From contig NZ_CP040077.1 in assembly GCF_005280735.1 (NCBI RefSeq), positions 3,906,001 to 3,970,000 of the forward strand: a stretch of 64,000 nucleotides of DNA. The letters run 5' to 3'. How positions within the stretch are numbered: position 1 is the first letter of the stretch; the number at the start of each line of letters is the position of its first letter. The position numbers and the translations under genes were made by a program. Positions 18,925 through 28,114 of this stretch are shown here, piece by piece. Under the pieces are notes generated by a model. That model was not told the origin of the DNA. It worked only from the letters and a program-made list of their open reading frames with translations, and made no database searches. Source of the DNA: Trinickia violacea (GTDB lineage Bacteria > Pseudomonadota > Gammaproteobacteria > Burkholderiales > Burkholderiaceae).

Positions 18925-19199
18925 TGGCACCGGAACCCTATGCAGGTCTTTATCGGGCGAAGGCTACCATCATGCCGCCGCCCGTCATCGGTTGAGACGC
19001 TACATTCGTTCACAGGAAAGCTAGGATCAAATCAGCATACACCTCGGCGACCGTAGTGCCATCGATAGTAGTCGGAGGAACTTGTCGGGGCCGGCGTTCA
19101 CGCTACGTCGACTGCCTCCGGCATCGGGCCAGGCACCACTGAGGCCGTTTCGGCGAGGAAGATACCCGCGCGAAGTCTGATGAAAGGATGGGTCAACGG

Positions 19200-19475
19200 G
19201 CATCGGAACTTTTTACATCGACAGGCACGTCCCTCGCGAGCATCTGTTGAGAGGCGTCGCTTGCTTCCTCGACCTTCGTGATCGACGTCAGCATCCCGCG
19301 CCGTTCTACAGCCCGATGGGATGGCCATCGATTGATCCAGGGCTCATGATCCGCGTGTTGATCGTGGGCTATTGCTTCGGTGTCCGGTCCGGGCGCAGGT
19401 CATGCGAAGAGGTACATCTTAACGTTGCGTATCGATGGTTATGCCGCCTGCCTGGGTCTGGACGACGCGGCCTTA
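19200..19475 (+). pseudogene. IS1182-family transposase, N-terminal fragment
   Basis: Translated on the plus strand, this reads YIDRHVPREHLLRGV, then FYSPMGWPSIDPGLMIRVLI and VGYCFGVRSGRRSCEEVHLN followed by VAYRWLCRL. These match the well-conserved N-terminal block of IS1182-like transposases (PSIDPELMIRMLIVGY, SERRLCEEVHLNLAYRWFCRL). The match ends near LCRL; the next residues continue in another frame and then degenerate, and there is no start codon or DDE core. It is a dead remnant of an insertion sequence. Confidence 0.75.
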
Positions 19476-19719
19476 ATTGCGTGGCATGTCTGGGACAGTG
19501 GACGAAGCAGTCGTCAACGCTCGTTGATAAGGATGCCTATTATCTACCCCGTGACCTGGCCATCTCCGCCAGCCTGACAACGCTCGCCATCGCATACACG
19601 ACGGCATGCGACAGACTGAACGCCAGGCCACCCGAGACGAAACCGATTGCGTCAATGCGCCGCCGAAGCTGACCATCGCGCCGGCCATCTTCGTGACGCA
19701 ATCCGCGCCGCGCAGACAA

Positions 19720-19853
19720 ATCACACTCCCCGACGCCGGCACCACGCCCGTCGGCAATAGCGGGGGCACGTCCGGCGCGTGGGAGACCAGCGTCGCGAAC
19801 GACGACCAGAGGATAATCGCGCCGGCCGCGCACAGCCACGAAAACATATTCAT
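19720..19853 (-). pseudogene. EamA/DMT transporter, N-terminal fragment
   Basis: From an ATG at 19853 the minus strand reads MNMFSWLCAAGAIILWSSFA then TLVSHAPDVPPLLPTG, which resembles the first helix and loop of EamA-type drug/metabolite transporters (WLCAxGAxLLWSSLA...VPPLLLTG). After ~50 residues the similarity is lost and hydrophobic segments appear in another frame. Broken gene; family assignment is from memory of the motif only. Confidence 0.4.
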
Positions 19854-20484
19854 GCCGCTATCCTGCATGGGGAACCGGTTCTGATCTGGGTCGAGCGGCC
19901 GGATGAGTTCGCATACCGGCCAGTCGATTTTCTGCGATCGATAGACCGCTTCGGGTCGGTTACGGAAGTTCAGCCGGCGGACGGAGCGGCAGCCGCCACC
20001 TCGCTGATGAACTTCCGAGATCGGCCAAAAGCCGTCTCCAGTGGCTCGGGGGCGAATGGCCGTTCTCACTTCTGTTTCAGCCATTACCGAGGCTCATGAG
20101 TCTCGTGAGCCATCGTGGGCAAGCCTCTGAAAGGCAACGCGAGACTACGTGCCTACTTCTGTCAATACATGCACCGTGCCTCTCTCGCTCGCTTGGACAA
20201 CGCGGGACGAGTCACGGGCGCGAAGTGCGCGCTATCAGACACTCTCGAGCGCACCGTTATCCGTAAGATCGCCACTGCACGGATTCGATCGTAGGAGGAT
20301 CAACCCCACAAGGGACTACGCGAGGACGGTGACAACTTTGCGACTTCTAGGAATGCGGCGGCTGATGACAAGCCCGTTCTCACCACCGCTGCCCCTCAGG
20401 TGGTCGGCCTAAAGTTTGAGCGACAAACAGCCGTTATAACAGATGGTGCTGGGTTGTCGGCGTGATTAGCGAGGAGACCAAAGG

Positions 20485-21708
20485 ATGAAGAGCCGTTTGT
20501 TGTCGTTGATGTTGGTAACGGCTGTGTGCATACCGGCCTTCGTGTCCACTTTCGCGCTCGCCCAGGGCGACGAACAATCTTCATCGTACGTCGAAGGCAC
20601 TCGTGTGCCGAAGGGCTTTGCGCGCCCGCCTTTTCACGTCAACAAGGCACATCATGCCTCCGCCACATCCGTCGTTGGACTGACGCCCACGTCCATACGG
20701 CACGCGTACGGCTTCGACACTATCGCGAACCAGGGCGACGGCATGGTGATCGCGATCGTCGACGCGTACGACGACCCGAAGATCGAGTCGGATCTGGGTG
20801 TATTCAACTCGACCCTCTCGCTGCCCGCCTGTACCACCGCGAACGGCTGCTTCAAGAAGATCTACGCGAGCAGCGGCAGGCTTAAAGCCGATTCGGGCTG
20901 GTCGCTTGAAATATCGCTCGACGTCGAATGGGCGCATGCGATCGCGCCGAACGCGAAGATCATCCTGGTTGAGGCCGCATCGAACAGTTTCAGCGACTTG
21001 ATGAAGGCCGTCGACGTTGCCGTCAAAAATGGTGCGTCCGTTGTCTCGATGAGCTTCGGCGGCGTTGAGTTCAGTTCGGAAGGGAGCTTCGACGGCCATT
21101 TCAGCGCGAGCTCAGGCGTCACCTTCGTCGCATCGTCGGGCGACAGCGGCAATGGTGCGGAATACCCGGCGGCGTCGCCGTACGTCGTGTCAGTTGGCGG
21201 CACAACACTATCCTCCGACGCGTATGGCAACTACGTCGGTGAAACCGCCTGGACTGGCAGTGGTGGCGGGGTGAGCGCCTATGAGCCGGAGCCGTCCGGG
21301 CAGGCAGCATGGCCCATTCCATACGCGGGCCACCGTGGCATTCCCGACGTGAGCTACGACGGCAATCCGAATTCGGGATTCGCGGTTTACGACTCGGTCA
21401 CATATCAAGGTCAATCAGGCTGGTTCCAGGTCGGTGGCACCAGTGCCGGCGCACCGCAATGGGCAGCACTGTTCGCCATCGCCAATTCGATGCGTGCAGC
21501 GGCGGGCAAATCGCACCTCGACGGTACGTACAGCCGGCTCTATACGGCGGGACAATCGGCGTATGGCAGCGACTACCACGACGTGACGGCGGGCAACAAC
21601 GGCACCTGCGGTGCAATCTGCAACGCTAGTGGCGGATACGACTATGTGACGGGCCTCGGCTCTCCACAAGCACTGAATTTAGTTCAGGGACTCGCTAACC
21701 AACCGTGA
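20485..21708 (+). CDS. Secreted S53 (sedolisin-type) serine-carboxyl peptidase
   Basis: Exported protease of 407 residues. Residues 1-26 are a signal peptide (MKSRLLSLMLVTAVCIPAFV..., cleavage near TFALAQ). The catalytic domain begins about residue 62. The family's catalytic residues are visible: Glu142 and Asp146 in SLEISLDVEWAHAIAP, Asp220 in VASSGDSGNG (oxyanion hole), and Ser340 in VGGTSAGAPQWA, with a C-terminal calcium-site region (YHDVTAGNNGTC). It lacks the ~190-residue kumamolisin pro-domain; only ~35 residues separate signal and catalytic domain. GAGGAG is 8 nt before the ATG. Sedolisins act best at acid pH. Transcribed alone; degenerate DNA lies on both sides. Confidence 0.93.
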   Translation: MKSRLLSLMLVTAVCIPAFVSTFALAQGDEQSSSYVEGTRVPKGFARPPFHVNKAHHASATSVVGLTPTSIRHAYGFDTIANQGDGMVIAIVDAYDDPKIESDLGVFNSTLSLPACTTANGCFKKIYASSGRLKADSGWSLEISLDVEWAHAIAPNAKIILVEAASNSFSDLMKAVDVAVKNGASVVSMSFGGVEFSSEGSFDGHFSASSGVTFVASSGDSGNGAEYPAASPYVVSVGGTTLSSDAYGNYVGETAWTGSGGGVSAYEPEPSGQAAWPIPYAGHRGIPDVSYDGNPNSGFAVYDSVTYQGQSGWFQVGGTSAGAPQWAALFAIANSMRAAAGKSHLDGTYSRLYTAGQSAYGSDYHDVTAGNNGTCGAICNASGGYDYVTGLGSPQALNLVQGLANQP

Positions 21709-22681
21709 TCCGTCTGCGCCGCGTCTATCAATCTGGTTCCCGCCACATTGAGGTGTCCCCCGAAACCTGGACGCGAACCTCTCGGGGGCTACGTGATGCT
21801 CCTGTGCGGCCGTTGTGAGAAGACGTGAGAGCAGCTTTGCCAGACTAGCGCGGCGAACGGTCACCGACGATGGGCCCAACTCGGACTGAAAGCGGACAGT
21901 GGTGAATCGTGCCTGAATGGCTCAGTTGGGTCGACTGCAGGCCGTCGTCGCAAAATCGACTTGTCGGGCAGCGGTCCGGTGCGCACGTCCAGGCCGTGGA
22001 ACTGTTTCGCGCTTCGCGCGAAGAACTCTGGCAGGCGCGAGAGATTCTGCCGATCACTTAAAAAACACATATCGCGCGAAATACGGAAAGCGCGTCATCG
22101 CGTGCTCGGCTCGGCAGGAAGCAGTTAGTGGCATACCGCCAACGGTGTCGAGCCGTTGGACGAAGCGTACGCCGGAGAGCGTGCCATTGAGAACGTTCGC
22201 CGCGTTGCGACCGGTGTGGAGGACTCACCCGTTGAGTCGGGCCCTTCGACGGTGATCCGAACGATCCTGAACACATTGCCCGAACCGAGCGCAGACACGC
22301 CTTGGCAAGAGATCCTGAACTTCGGACAGGATTCAGCAGCACGGGCCGAAATTGCGCTGCTCGAAGCCGAGCAACGCGCTCCCGGACGGGAGGTGGCATA
22401 TATCGCACATGCCAGGGAGCGGTTTTACTGAACCGGTAGGTGGCCCAAGCGCGTTCGAGGCCGTTGCTCGGATCGGCCCCGAGAGCGCGGACATCCGTCC
22501 GCTATTTCAGTAGGCTTGGCCGGACCAGCGTCAGGCCTCATCGTTGGCCTTCCAGGGACAAAAAATTCCTTCCTCTTTCACACATTCATCCCTGCAATGA
22601 GCGACTACAGTTTAGTGGTTGGGGACAATCCTGCACGTTGGACCCGCCATCACTTGATTGCTGTCCTCAGGTGTGAACGCC
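21709..22681. other. Gene-poor stretch with a hairpin and unassigned remnants
   Basis: 973 bp with no gene I can support. A CCCCCGA/TCGGGGG hairpin lies at 21757-21788, 50 bp after the sedolisin stop, without a T-run; the nearby text resembles an IS3-type terminus. A plus-strand open frame at 22156-22431 (91 codons, TTG start, ends near a motif TPWQEILNFGQDS) may be a fragment of a larger lost gene; I could not identify it. Confidence 0.45.
21757..21788. other. G-C hairpin downstream of sedolisin gene
   Basis: CCCCCGA at 21757-21763 pairs with TCGGGGG at 21782-21788 across an 18-nt loop. No uridine tract follows, so it is a weak terminator candidate or a remnant IS end. Confidence 0.4.
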
Positions 22682-23665
22682 ATGAAGAACTTCCTCAGCG
22701 CGCTACTGCTCGCCTCTGCGCCGTTCGTCGCGTGGGCCGAAACGCCATTCCTCTATTCACGTAGCGCAATCGTTTACGACGTCGGGCGCGGCGAAGTCCT
22801 GCTGGAAAAGAACGCCGACGACGTCCAGCCGATCGCGTCGCTCACCAAGCTGATGACGGCGATGGTCGTGCTGGACAGCGCCCAGTCGCTGGGAGACACC
22901 GTGACCGTCGACGATAACGACATCGATCGGCTCAAGCACTCGGGGTCCCGCATCCCGATCGGTGCGTCACTCCAACGGGGAGAGATGCTGCGCCTTGCGC
23001 TCATGTCGTCCGAGAACCGCGCGGCGTCCGCGCTATCGCGTGCGTTCCCGGGCGGCCAGCCAGCGTTCATCCAGAAGATGAACGAAAAGGCGCACGCGCT
23101 GCATATGGCCAATACGCACTTCGACGATCCAACCGGGCTCTCGCCGGACAATCTCTCGACGGCACGCGACGTCGTGATGATGGCGGAAGCCGCGGCGCAC
23201 TATCCGTTGATCAGCGAATACACGACGCTTCCCCGCTATGAAGAGGAGATCGGCACGCGGACGAGGTTCTATCACAACACCGACCCGATAGTCCGCACAG
23301 CCGATTGGGACGTTCTGGTCGCAAAGACCGGCTATATCCGCGAGGCGGGACGCTGCATCGTGGTCGATGCGAACATGCCGAATGGCCAGGTGATGATTGC
23401 GCTGCTCGGCGCGCAAACATCATGGGGGCGCTCCACCGATCTCGTCACGATACGCCGATGGCTGAACGGCGACGAAACGCCGGTCGTCGAGCCGCCCTAT
23501 TACGCAAGCGCTCGGCTGCATCATCACCATTTGATGCTCGCGCGTTCGCATCGCGTCAAGATGCGGTTCGCATCGTACCGGACAGGTTCGGCGTCCGGCG
23601 CGCACCGGCAGACCGTCAATCACCATGCCGGCAAGCGGGAACACCACACGCATGTTGCCGCCTGA
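22682..23665 (+). CDS. PBP7-like D-alanyl-D-alanine endopeptidase (S11)
   Basis: Periplasmic peptidoglycan hydrolase that cuts D-Ala-mDAP cross-links (327 residues). Residues 1-20 are a signal peptide ending WAETP. The three penicillin-binding motifs are present: SLTK (Ser53, Lys56), SEN (110-112), and KTG (215-217), plus SPDNLST. The family usually ends soon after the RxWL segment; here a ~60-residue His/Arg-rich tail follows (HHHHLMLARSHRVKMRF, HHAGKREHHTHVAA), unusual and possibly metal- or wall-binding. Start at 22682 fits the signal peptide; only a weak AGGTG precedes it. Convergent with the Cys-rich gene. Confidence 0.9.
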   Translation: MKNFLSALLLASAPFVAWAETPFLYSRSAIVYDVGRGEVLLEKNADDVQPIASLTKLMTAMVVLDSAQSLGDTVTVDDNDIDRLKHSGSRIPIGASLQRGEMLRLALMSSENRAASALSRAFPGGQPAFIQKMNEKAHALHMANTHFDDPTGLSPDNLSTARDVVMMAEAAAHYPLISEYTTLPRYEEEIGTRTRFYHNTDPIVRTADWDVLVAKTGYIREAGRCIVVDANMPNGQVMIALLGAQTSWGRSTDLVTIRRWLNGDETPVVEPPYYASARLHHHHLMLARSHRVKMRFASYRTGSASGAHRQTVNHHAGKREHHTHVAA

Positions 23666-23736
23666 GCGCATGATGTCGCCTCTGGGTGTGCCCGTCGAAT
23701 GCGAGGCGGAGGTGGAGACCGACTGACCGTACTGAG

Positions 23737-24060
23737 CTAAATTGCACGGCACGCTTCCGCGCACATCCGGCACGCATCGCTGCATGTACCACAGTGCTCC
23801 GGTGCATGCCGTGCGCATTCGTCGGCGCACTCATCACAGATCCGTGCGCAAAGCGCGCAAAACTCGGGGGCCAAATGGCTTTGCCGAGCCAACGCCGCGG
23901 ATGTGAAGCGGCATAGCGAAGCGCAGTCGGCGTTGAGGCGAATACACTTGGCCATGTTCGCGACACCCGGTTCGCTGAGGCAGGCGGATGCGCAGCGGTC
24001 GCAGGCGGCGGCACAAGCATCACAGGCTTCAATACATGGCTGATAGGTTTCGGTGTTCAT
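23737..24060 (-). CDS. Csp3-like four-helix-bundle copper-storage protein
   Basis: Small Cys-rich protein of 107 residues with 19 cysteines in CxxxC and CxxC spacings on predicted helices (C9, C13, C16, C20, C23, C27, C39, C46, C50, C68, C71, C75, C78, C82, C90, C93, C97, C100, C104). This is the DUF326/Csp four-helix bundle, known to hold many Cu(I) ions along its core. There is no signal peptide, so it is a cytosolic Csp3 type rather than exported Csp1. GGAG lies ~9 nt before the ATG. It ends ~70 bp from the PBP7-like gene, convergent. Confidence 0.92.
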   Translation of the reverse strand: MNTETYQPCIEACDACAAACDRCASACLSEPGVANMAKCIRLNADCASLCRFTSAALARQSHLAPEFCALCARICDECADECARHAPEHCGTCSDACRMCAEACRAI

Positions 24061-24271
24061 TTACCAGGCTCCAGACTCGAAAAATAATGGGCTTTCACGC
24101 GCGTCTTGCCCTGCAGGTACTCGACACGGTTTCTTTTGTCTCGCCGAGTTTCCCCAGGTTGAATCAGCTGGAGCGCCCGTCGACTCGTTGCCCTATCGCC
24201 ACATAGCAAAAACTCCTGGAGGTCAATGTGCCAGCTAGCGTTTGCGCGGGCAGTTTGCCGGGCGGCAGGCA

Positions 24272-25609
24272 TTAATCGTCGTCCTCCTCATACTGACGAT
24301 GTTTCCAGCCCTTGTGCCAGCCATTGTCGTGCCATTGCCGGCGGTCCCTGTACTCGCCCTCATATCCGTGGCCATAGGCATCGGGCGCTTGCGCGTACAT
24401 GACGGGAGGCTCCTGATACACGACTGGGGGTCCCTCGTATACGACGACGGGAGCCGCTTCAAAGACGACGGTTGGCGGCGCTTCATACACGGGAACGGGT
24501 CGCGCAGGACGGAGGCGATCCTGCGTGGCGAAATCGCCCGCACGACCAGGCCGCCCCGTAGCAAACTGCGGTGCAGCGAAACCCCGGGACGGCACAACGC
24601 CGTGATCGAACGGAGCGGAAGGTGCGTGCCGGGCGATCTCAGCACGGGAAACCGCAGTTCCGCGAGAAGAAGCCGACGATGATGGCGCAACACGACCGGG
24701 CGAAGACATCTGTTGCTTTGGTGGCGTCGATCGGGTGATCCCGAACGCCTGCCGCACGCTAGCCATAAAGTGCGACGCCCAATTCCTGCGATTCTGGGGC
24801 GCGCCGTTGCCCGCTTTGCGAGGCTGCTTTGTAGCTGGCCGCGGGGTAGCAGAACCCCGGGAAGGTGCTGCGCGGCGTTCGAACGAAGTGGACGGCGTAG
24901 GCGGGGCGAGTGCGGTACGGGCGAGTGCGGTTGCGCGAGCAGAAGGTGCGGTTGAGGGCGTGACCGGCCCGGACGAAGACACTTGTTGCTTCGGCGATGC
25001 CGGTCCGGTTATCTCGAGCACTTGCTGTGTGCTCGCCTTCGATTCGACGGAGGTGCTCTGGTCATGATGGTTGGGCCAGACATCATACGTGACGGCACCC
25101 ACGACCCCGAAGGCCAATGCGCTGGCCCACGCAACCCAAAGCTCGGGGCGTCCAAACCGCGTAGGCGATGCGGCCGGTACTGGATCAACTGCAAGATTGG
25201 CGCCCACGGCCAGGCTCCCTGCACCCCGATGCAGCAACCCCGGCTGTCCGGACACGGCGCCAGCCCTCGACTGCTTTCGCGTGATCTTTCGATAGACTTT
25301 GCTCACACTTGTGTGCAGCCCAGGGAACCTCCTGAAGAGAATGATGACCGAAACGATCACGCACATCAGCGTGTTGGCCAGATTCATCCAGAACATCCCA
25401 TTTGGAATTCCCCGGCTCATTTCGAGGAGCATGAGTGCGAACGTGCCATTGCTGATAGCCCAGCTTCCCCAGCTGAGCAGACTGTGACTGCGCACGTCTG
25501 CATCCCTCGCGAGGAGTTTGCCAATGGTCGGAAGGTACGTCAGGATGCGCGCCCCATTCCAGAACAGGAACATCGCGCTAAGTACCTGGATGTAGAGTTC
25601 GTGAGACAT
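24272..25609 (-). CDS. PQ-loop-like membrane protein with repetitive Pro-rich tail
   Basis: Predicted inner-membrane protein of 445 residues. Residues 1-105 hold three hydrophobic segments (VLSAMFLFWNGARILTYLP, SHSLLSWGSWAISNGTFALM, NLANTLMCVIVSVIILF) in the layout of SemiSWEET/PQ-loop proteins. A fourth segment (LWVAWASALAFGVVGAVTYDVW) follows at ~165. The rest is Ala/Pro/Ser-rich and includes two consecutive ~70-residue copies starting KQQVSSSGPV and KQQMSSPGRV, then a tyrosine/proline strip (VVVYEGPPVVYQEPPVMY) and an acidic end. The start ATG at 25609 has AGGAAG upstream; the frame is open further 5' but that part does not look like protein. Function unknown; the tail may be extracytoplasmic. 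Confidence 0.75.
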   Translation of the reverse strand: MSHELYIQVLSAMFLFWNGARILTYLPTIGKLLARDADVRSHSLLSWGSWAISNGTFALMLLEMSRGIPNGMFWMNLANTLMCVIVSVIILFRRFPGLHTSVSKVYRKITRKQSRAGAVSGQPGLLHRGAGSLAVGANLAVDPVPAASPTRFGRPELWVAWASALAFGVVGAVTYDVWPNHHDQSTSVESKASTQQVLEITGPASPKQQVSSSGPVTPSTAPSARATALARTALAPPTPSTSFERRAAPSRGSATPRPATKQPRKAGNGAPQNRRNWASHFMASVRQAFGITRSTPPKQQMSSPGRVAPSSSASSRGTAVSRAEIARHAPSAPFDHGVVPSRGFAAPQFATGRPGRAGDFATQDRLRPARPVPVYEAPPTVVFEAAPVVVYEGPPVVYQEPPVMYAQAPDAYGHGYEGEYRDRRQWHDNGWHKGWKHRQYEEDDD

Positions 25610-26400
25610 CTCGACTTCCTTGCCAGGCATGGCGGGCGGGCCACGTGCACCTTCGCAGGCACCCACGGTATTTCGTGCGAAGCTCCTGTTCAATGAGGAG
25701 CTGCGTACGCTTGTCAGGCGAACCCGACCGGCCAAGCTGCTGCGAAAGCCGCATGCGCCTGGGCACGCCGGAGTCAAAAGTCCTTATGCCAGACCTCTGC
25801 AAACGGGCGGTACCGGACGGCGTCGCTTGAGCTTTGCGAACCGCAAGCAGACTCGCGGCGGGCACTACGATCATCCGCATCGTCTCGCGCCAACATTGAG
25901 GCCTGACTGAAAAGCATGCCAACACCGCGTCCGACCGCCCGTCCGATGGTCCGATTTGTCGGCCGCGTGGGTAGCAACGTTTTCATAGCTCACTGGCTCA
26001 TGATAGAAAACTTATCGCAATATCGCTGCCCCCAGTCGTCTATCGCCTACGGCCGCGCTGAACAAGCCGGTAGCTCTATTCAAGAATATTTAAGTACGAA
26101 GCGTGGGTGCATTACGCAGGCGCATTCAAAGGGGACGGCCTTGTTTTTCCCCTCACGTCGAGCAATGCAGACGATGCATTGAGTCATCAGGAGGCTTCCG
26201 TTGTGCTGAACGTGCAACTCCCGGACGAGGCCGCGGTCTCCGGTAGGTACAACGATCAATGTGGGGGAGGTCTACGCTCATCTTGTGCGCGATGTTCGTG
26301 AGGGGCACCTTCAGCCCAATCGCGCTGCACGCTTGCCACTGCCTGGCGGTGACGAGGTCACCGCCAGGAAGCTGCACACGGAACCGCGCGCGACTGTCGG
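25610..26400. other. Intergenic stretch with a strong palindrome
   Basis: About 790 bp with no gene that I can support. A 12-bp perfect palindrome with 3-nt loop lies at 26342-26368. Confidence 0.5.
26342..26368. other. Perfect 27-bp hairpin
   Basis: CCTGGCGGTGAC and GTCACCGCCAGG around loop GAG, 33 bp downstream of the TIGR03118 gene stop on its strand. No T-run follows on either strand, so it is either a processing/attenuator hairpin or part of a noncoding transcript. Confidence 0.6.
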
Positions 26401-27576
26401 CTATTGCCTGTGCTCTTTTGCATTCGAGACGCTCGTCGGAGCTATGGTACCGAATAGTCCATTGGTCTCTTGGTTAGGACCTGCCGAGAAGTACAGCGTA
26501 TCCGAGCTCGAGTTGCGGCCGCCACCTCGTGTCAGGGTCCACAAGCCGTCGATAGCCAGTGGATTGCCGTACGGATCCTCCAGCTGATCAACGAACGTGC
26601 CGTCATCGTTGAAGACATTGATTCGACCATTGCCGAAGTTGCCAATCAGGATCTTGCCGCTGAAGCGGCCGAACGCAAACGATGCCCGCGTCATTCCCCA
26701 AGGCGAGTTGAGCGCCCCTCGGCTGGCGAAGCGGCGCAGCAGGTGGCCGTCTGTATCGAATACATCGACGAATCCATGACCGTTGCCAGCAACGTCGTCG
26801 TGCTTCTGAGCGTTCTGCAGCGCATAGGTGACGAAAAGGTCACCATCGATGTTCGCGATACCAAACGGCGCGTAGCCAGCTGGGATGTGCGGATCGGTGA
26901 AGCCGCCGTCCGTCGTTGCGGGCGTGAACAAGCCGCTCGCACCGCCGCTCGGCCCGAATACATCGATCCGACCCGCGCGAAAGTTCGTTGCAAACAGGAA
27001 TACTCCGTTCGCGTTCACACCGAAGACGAGACCCTTATATACGGCCCCGTTGGCGGCGGAGGGATTGGACGAGTTATCGACCGCGATCACGGCGTTGGTC
27101 GCCGGATTCAAGCCACCGGCCCAATCGGAAATCGTGCCGTCCTCGGTCGCGAAGATGAATACGGCCGGGATCGTGGTACCTGGCACGAGAAACGCCGGTG
27201 AGGGATTCCACACCATTCCGGTCGGCGCCGCAGGCGTGGGATTCGTGTTGGGAAAGACGGGATGACACGCGGTGGCCGGTATGACATTGCCTGGCAGCGG
27301 GATGGAAACCTGCAGCGGCACTTTTGTCCCCTCGCCGTCATACAGCGTGGCGCAGCCGGTGGCATTGTCGTTGATCCAGAATGGACTTGCTGCCGGACTG
27401 AAGGCAATACCCCAAGCGTTCTGTAGCACCGTGTCTTGCTTCGGGGCAGCGCCTGCCACGTTGGACACAAGTGGTGTGACGACGTAAGCATCATCGTCAG
27501 CGGCATGCCCGATTGCGAAACCGGCGGCGAGGACGATCACGGCCGCCGCTTTGAGAGCCCAAGAGACCTGAGACAT
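26401..27576 (-). CDS. TIGR03118 family secreted protein
   Basis: Exported beta-propeller-like protein of 391 residues, function unknown. Residues 1-25 are a signal peptide (VSWALKAAAVIVLAAGFAIG, cleavage near HAADD). Characteristic segments: YVVTPLVSNVAGAAPKQDTV, LQNAWGIAFSPAASPFWIND, NATGCATLYDG, FIFATEDGTISDWAGG, FFMD-free NFRAGRIDVFG and HGFVDVFDTDGHLLRRFAS, NPWGM-like SPWGMT, and a final GPNQETNGLFGTI. These are the repeated NHL-like blades of TIGR03118. AGGAGGG at 27583-27589 fixes the ATG at 27576. It is alone on its strand. Confidence 0.88.
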   Translation of the reverse strand: MSQVSWALKAAAVIVLAAGFAIGHAADDDAYVVTPLVSNVAGAAPKQDTVLQNAWGIAFSPAASPFWINDNATGCATLYDGEGTKVPLQVSIPLPGNVIPATACHPVFPNTNPTPAAPTGMVWNPSPAFLVPGTTIPAVFIFATEDGTISDWAGGLNPATNAVIAVDNSSNPSAANGAVYKGLVFGVNANGVFLFATNFRAGRIDVFGPSGGASGLFTPATTDGGFTDPHIPAGYAPFGIANIDGDLFVTYALQNAQKHDDVAGNGHGFVDVFDTDGHLLRRFASRGALNSPWGMTRASFAFGRFSGKILIGNFGNGRINVFNDDGTFVDQLEDPYGNPLAIDGLWTLTRGGGRNSSSDTLYFSAGPNQETNGLFGTIAPTSVSNAKEHRQ

Positions 27577-28114
27577 GACTTCCCTCCTTAGTCTGACCGG
27601 CGAGAACTTGCTCCGCGAGTTGGCGCCAGAGGCTAAACGACCGCTGTCCTTCAAATATTCCCGCTGTACTTTAAAAAAGCTTCGAATTGCCACCCGTTCG
27701 AATGACGCGATAGGGTCGACGGCGAGCCGTTCGATTCGATTCATAGATCAGAACGTGCTTTAAGCAAGCTACTTTGACTGAGTCACGATAAATTCACGGC
27801 ACTGTCATAGAACTCGAGCGGCGAATTTCCCGACGCCGCCGGGCCGTTCAATTCGCTCCCTGCCGTAACACTCCGGAGAAGCTGCCTGCTCGTGCCGTGC
27901 TTCAACAACGGCGTGACCACACGCATAAGCCTTCCCGAGCTTTGACACGTAGAGTCACTTGGACTATCTGTCCGTTCTGCTATACCCAGTTCATGAGCTG
28001 TGCGCGGCCCACGCGCCGCACGGCGAGTCGAGTGCACGTTGCAACGGGCGCGACACAGGGGCGACAAATCGGTGGGAACCGCTTCTTCGGGCTGAAGGCT
28101 GGCAGGAGGCTGAC
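27577..28114. other. Divergent intergenic region upstream of TIGR03118 and DsrE genes
   Basis: 538 bp. It contains the ribosome site of the TIGR03118 gene (AGGAGGG, minus) and a GCAGGAGG site just before 28115 (plus). It must hold both promoters. A minus-strand open tail near 27790-27900 ends in a plausible protein-like stretch but has no start that I trust. Confidence 0.4.

Larger units (their letters stand above)
18925..20484. other. Degenerate region with IS and transporter relics
   Basis: 1.56 kb with no intact gene. It holds a plus-strand IS1182-type transposase fragment (about 19200-19470), a minus-strand fragment that looks like the start of an EamA transporter (about 19720-19853), and an imperfect inverted repeat built on CGGAAGTTCA near 19960-20020. 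The remainder shows no gene or structure that I can recognise. Confidence 0.6.

Noticed and set aside
22156..22431. 91-codon plus-strand frame between sedolisin and PBP7-like gene
   Set aside because: TTG start and no full domain. Possibly a fragment, so mentioned only inside the gap description.
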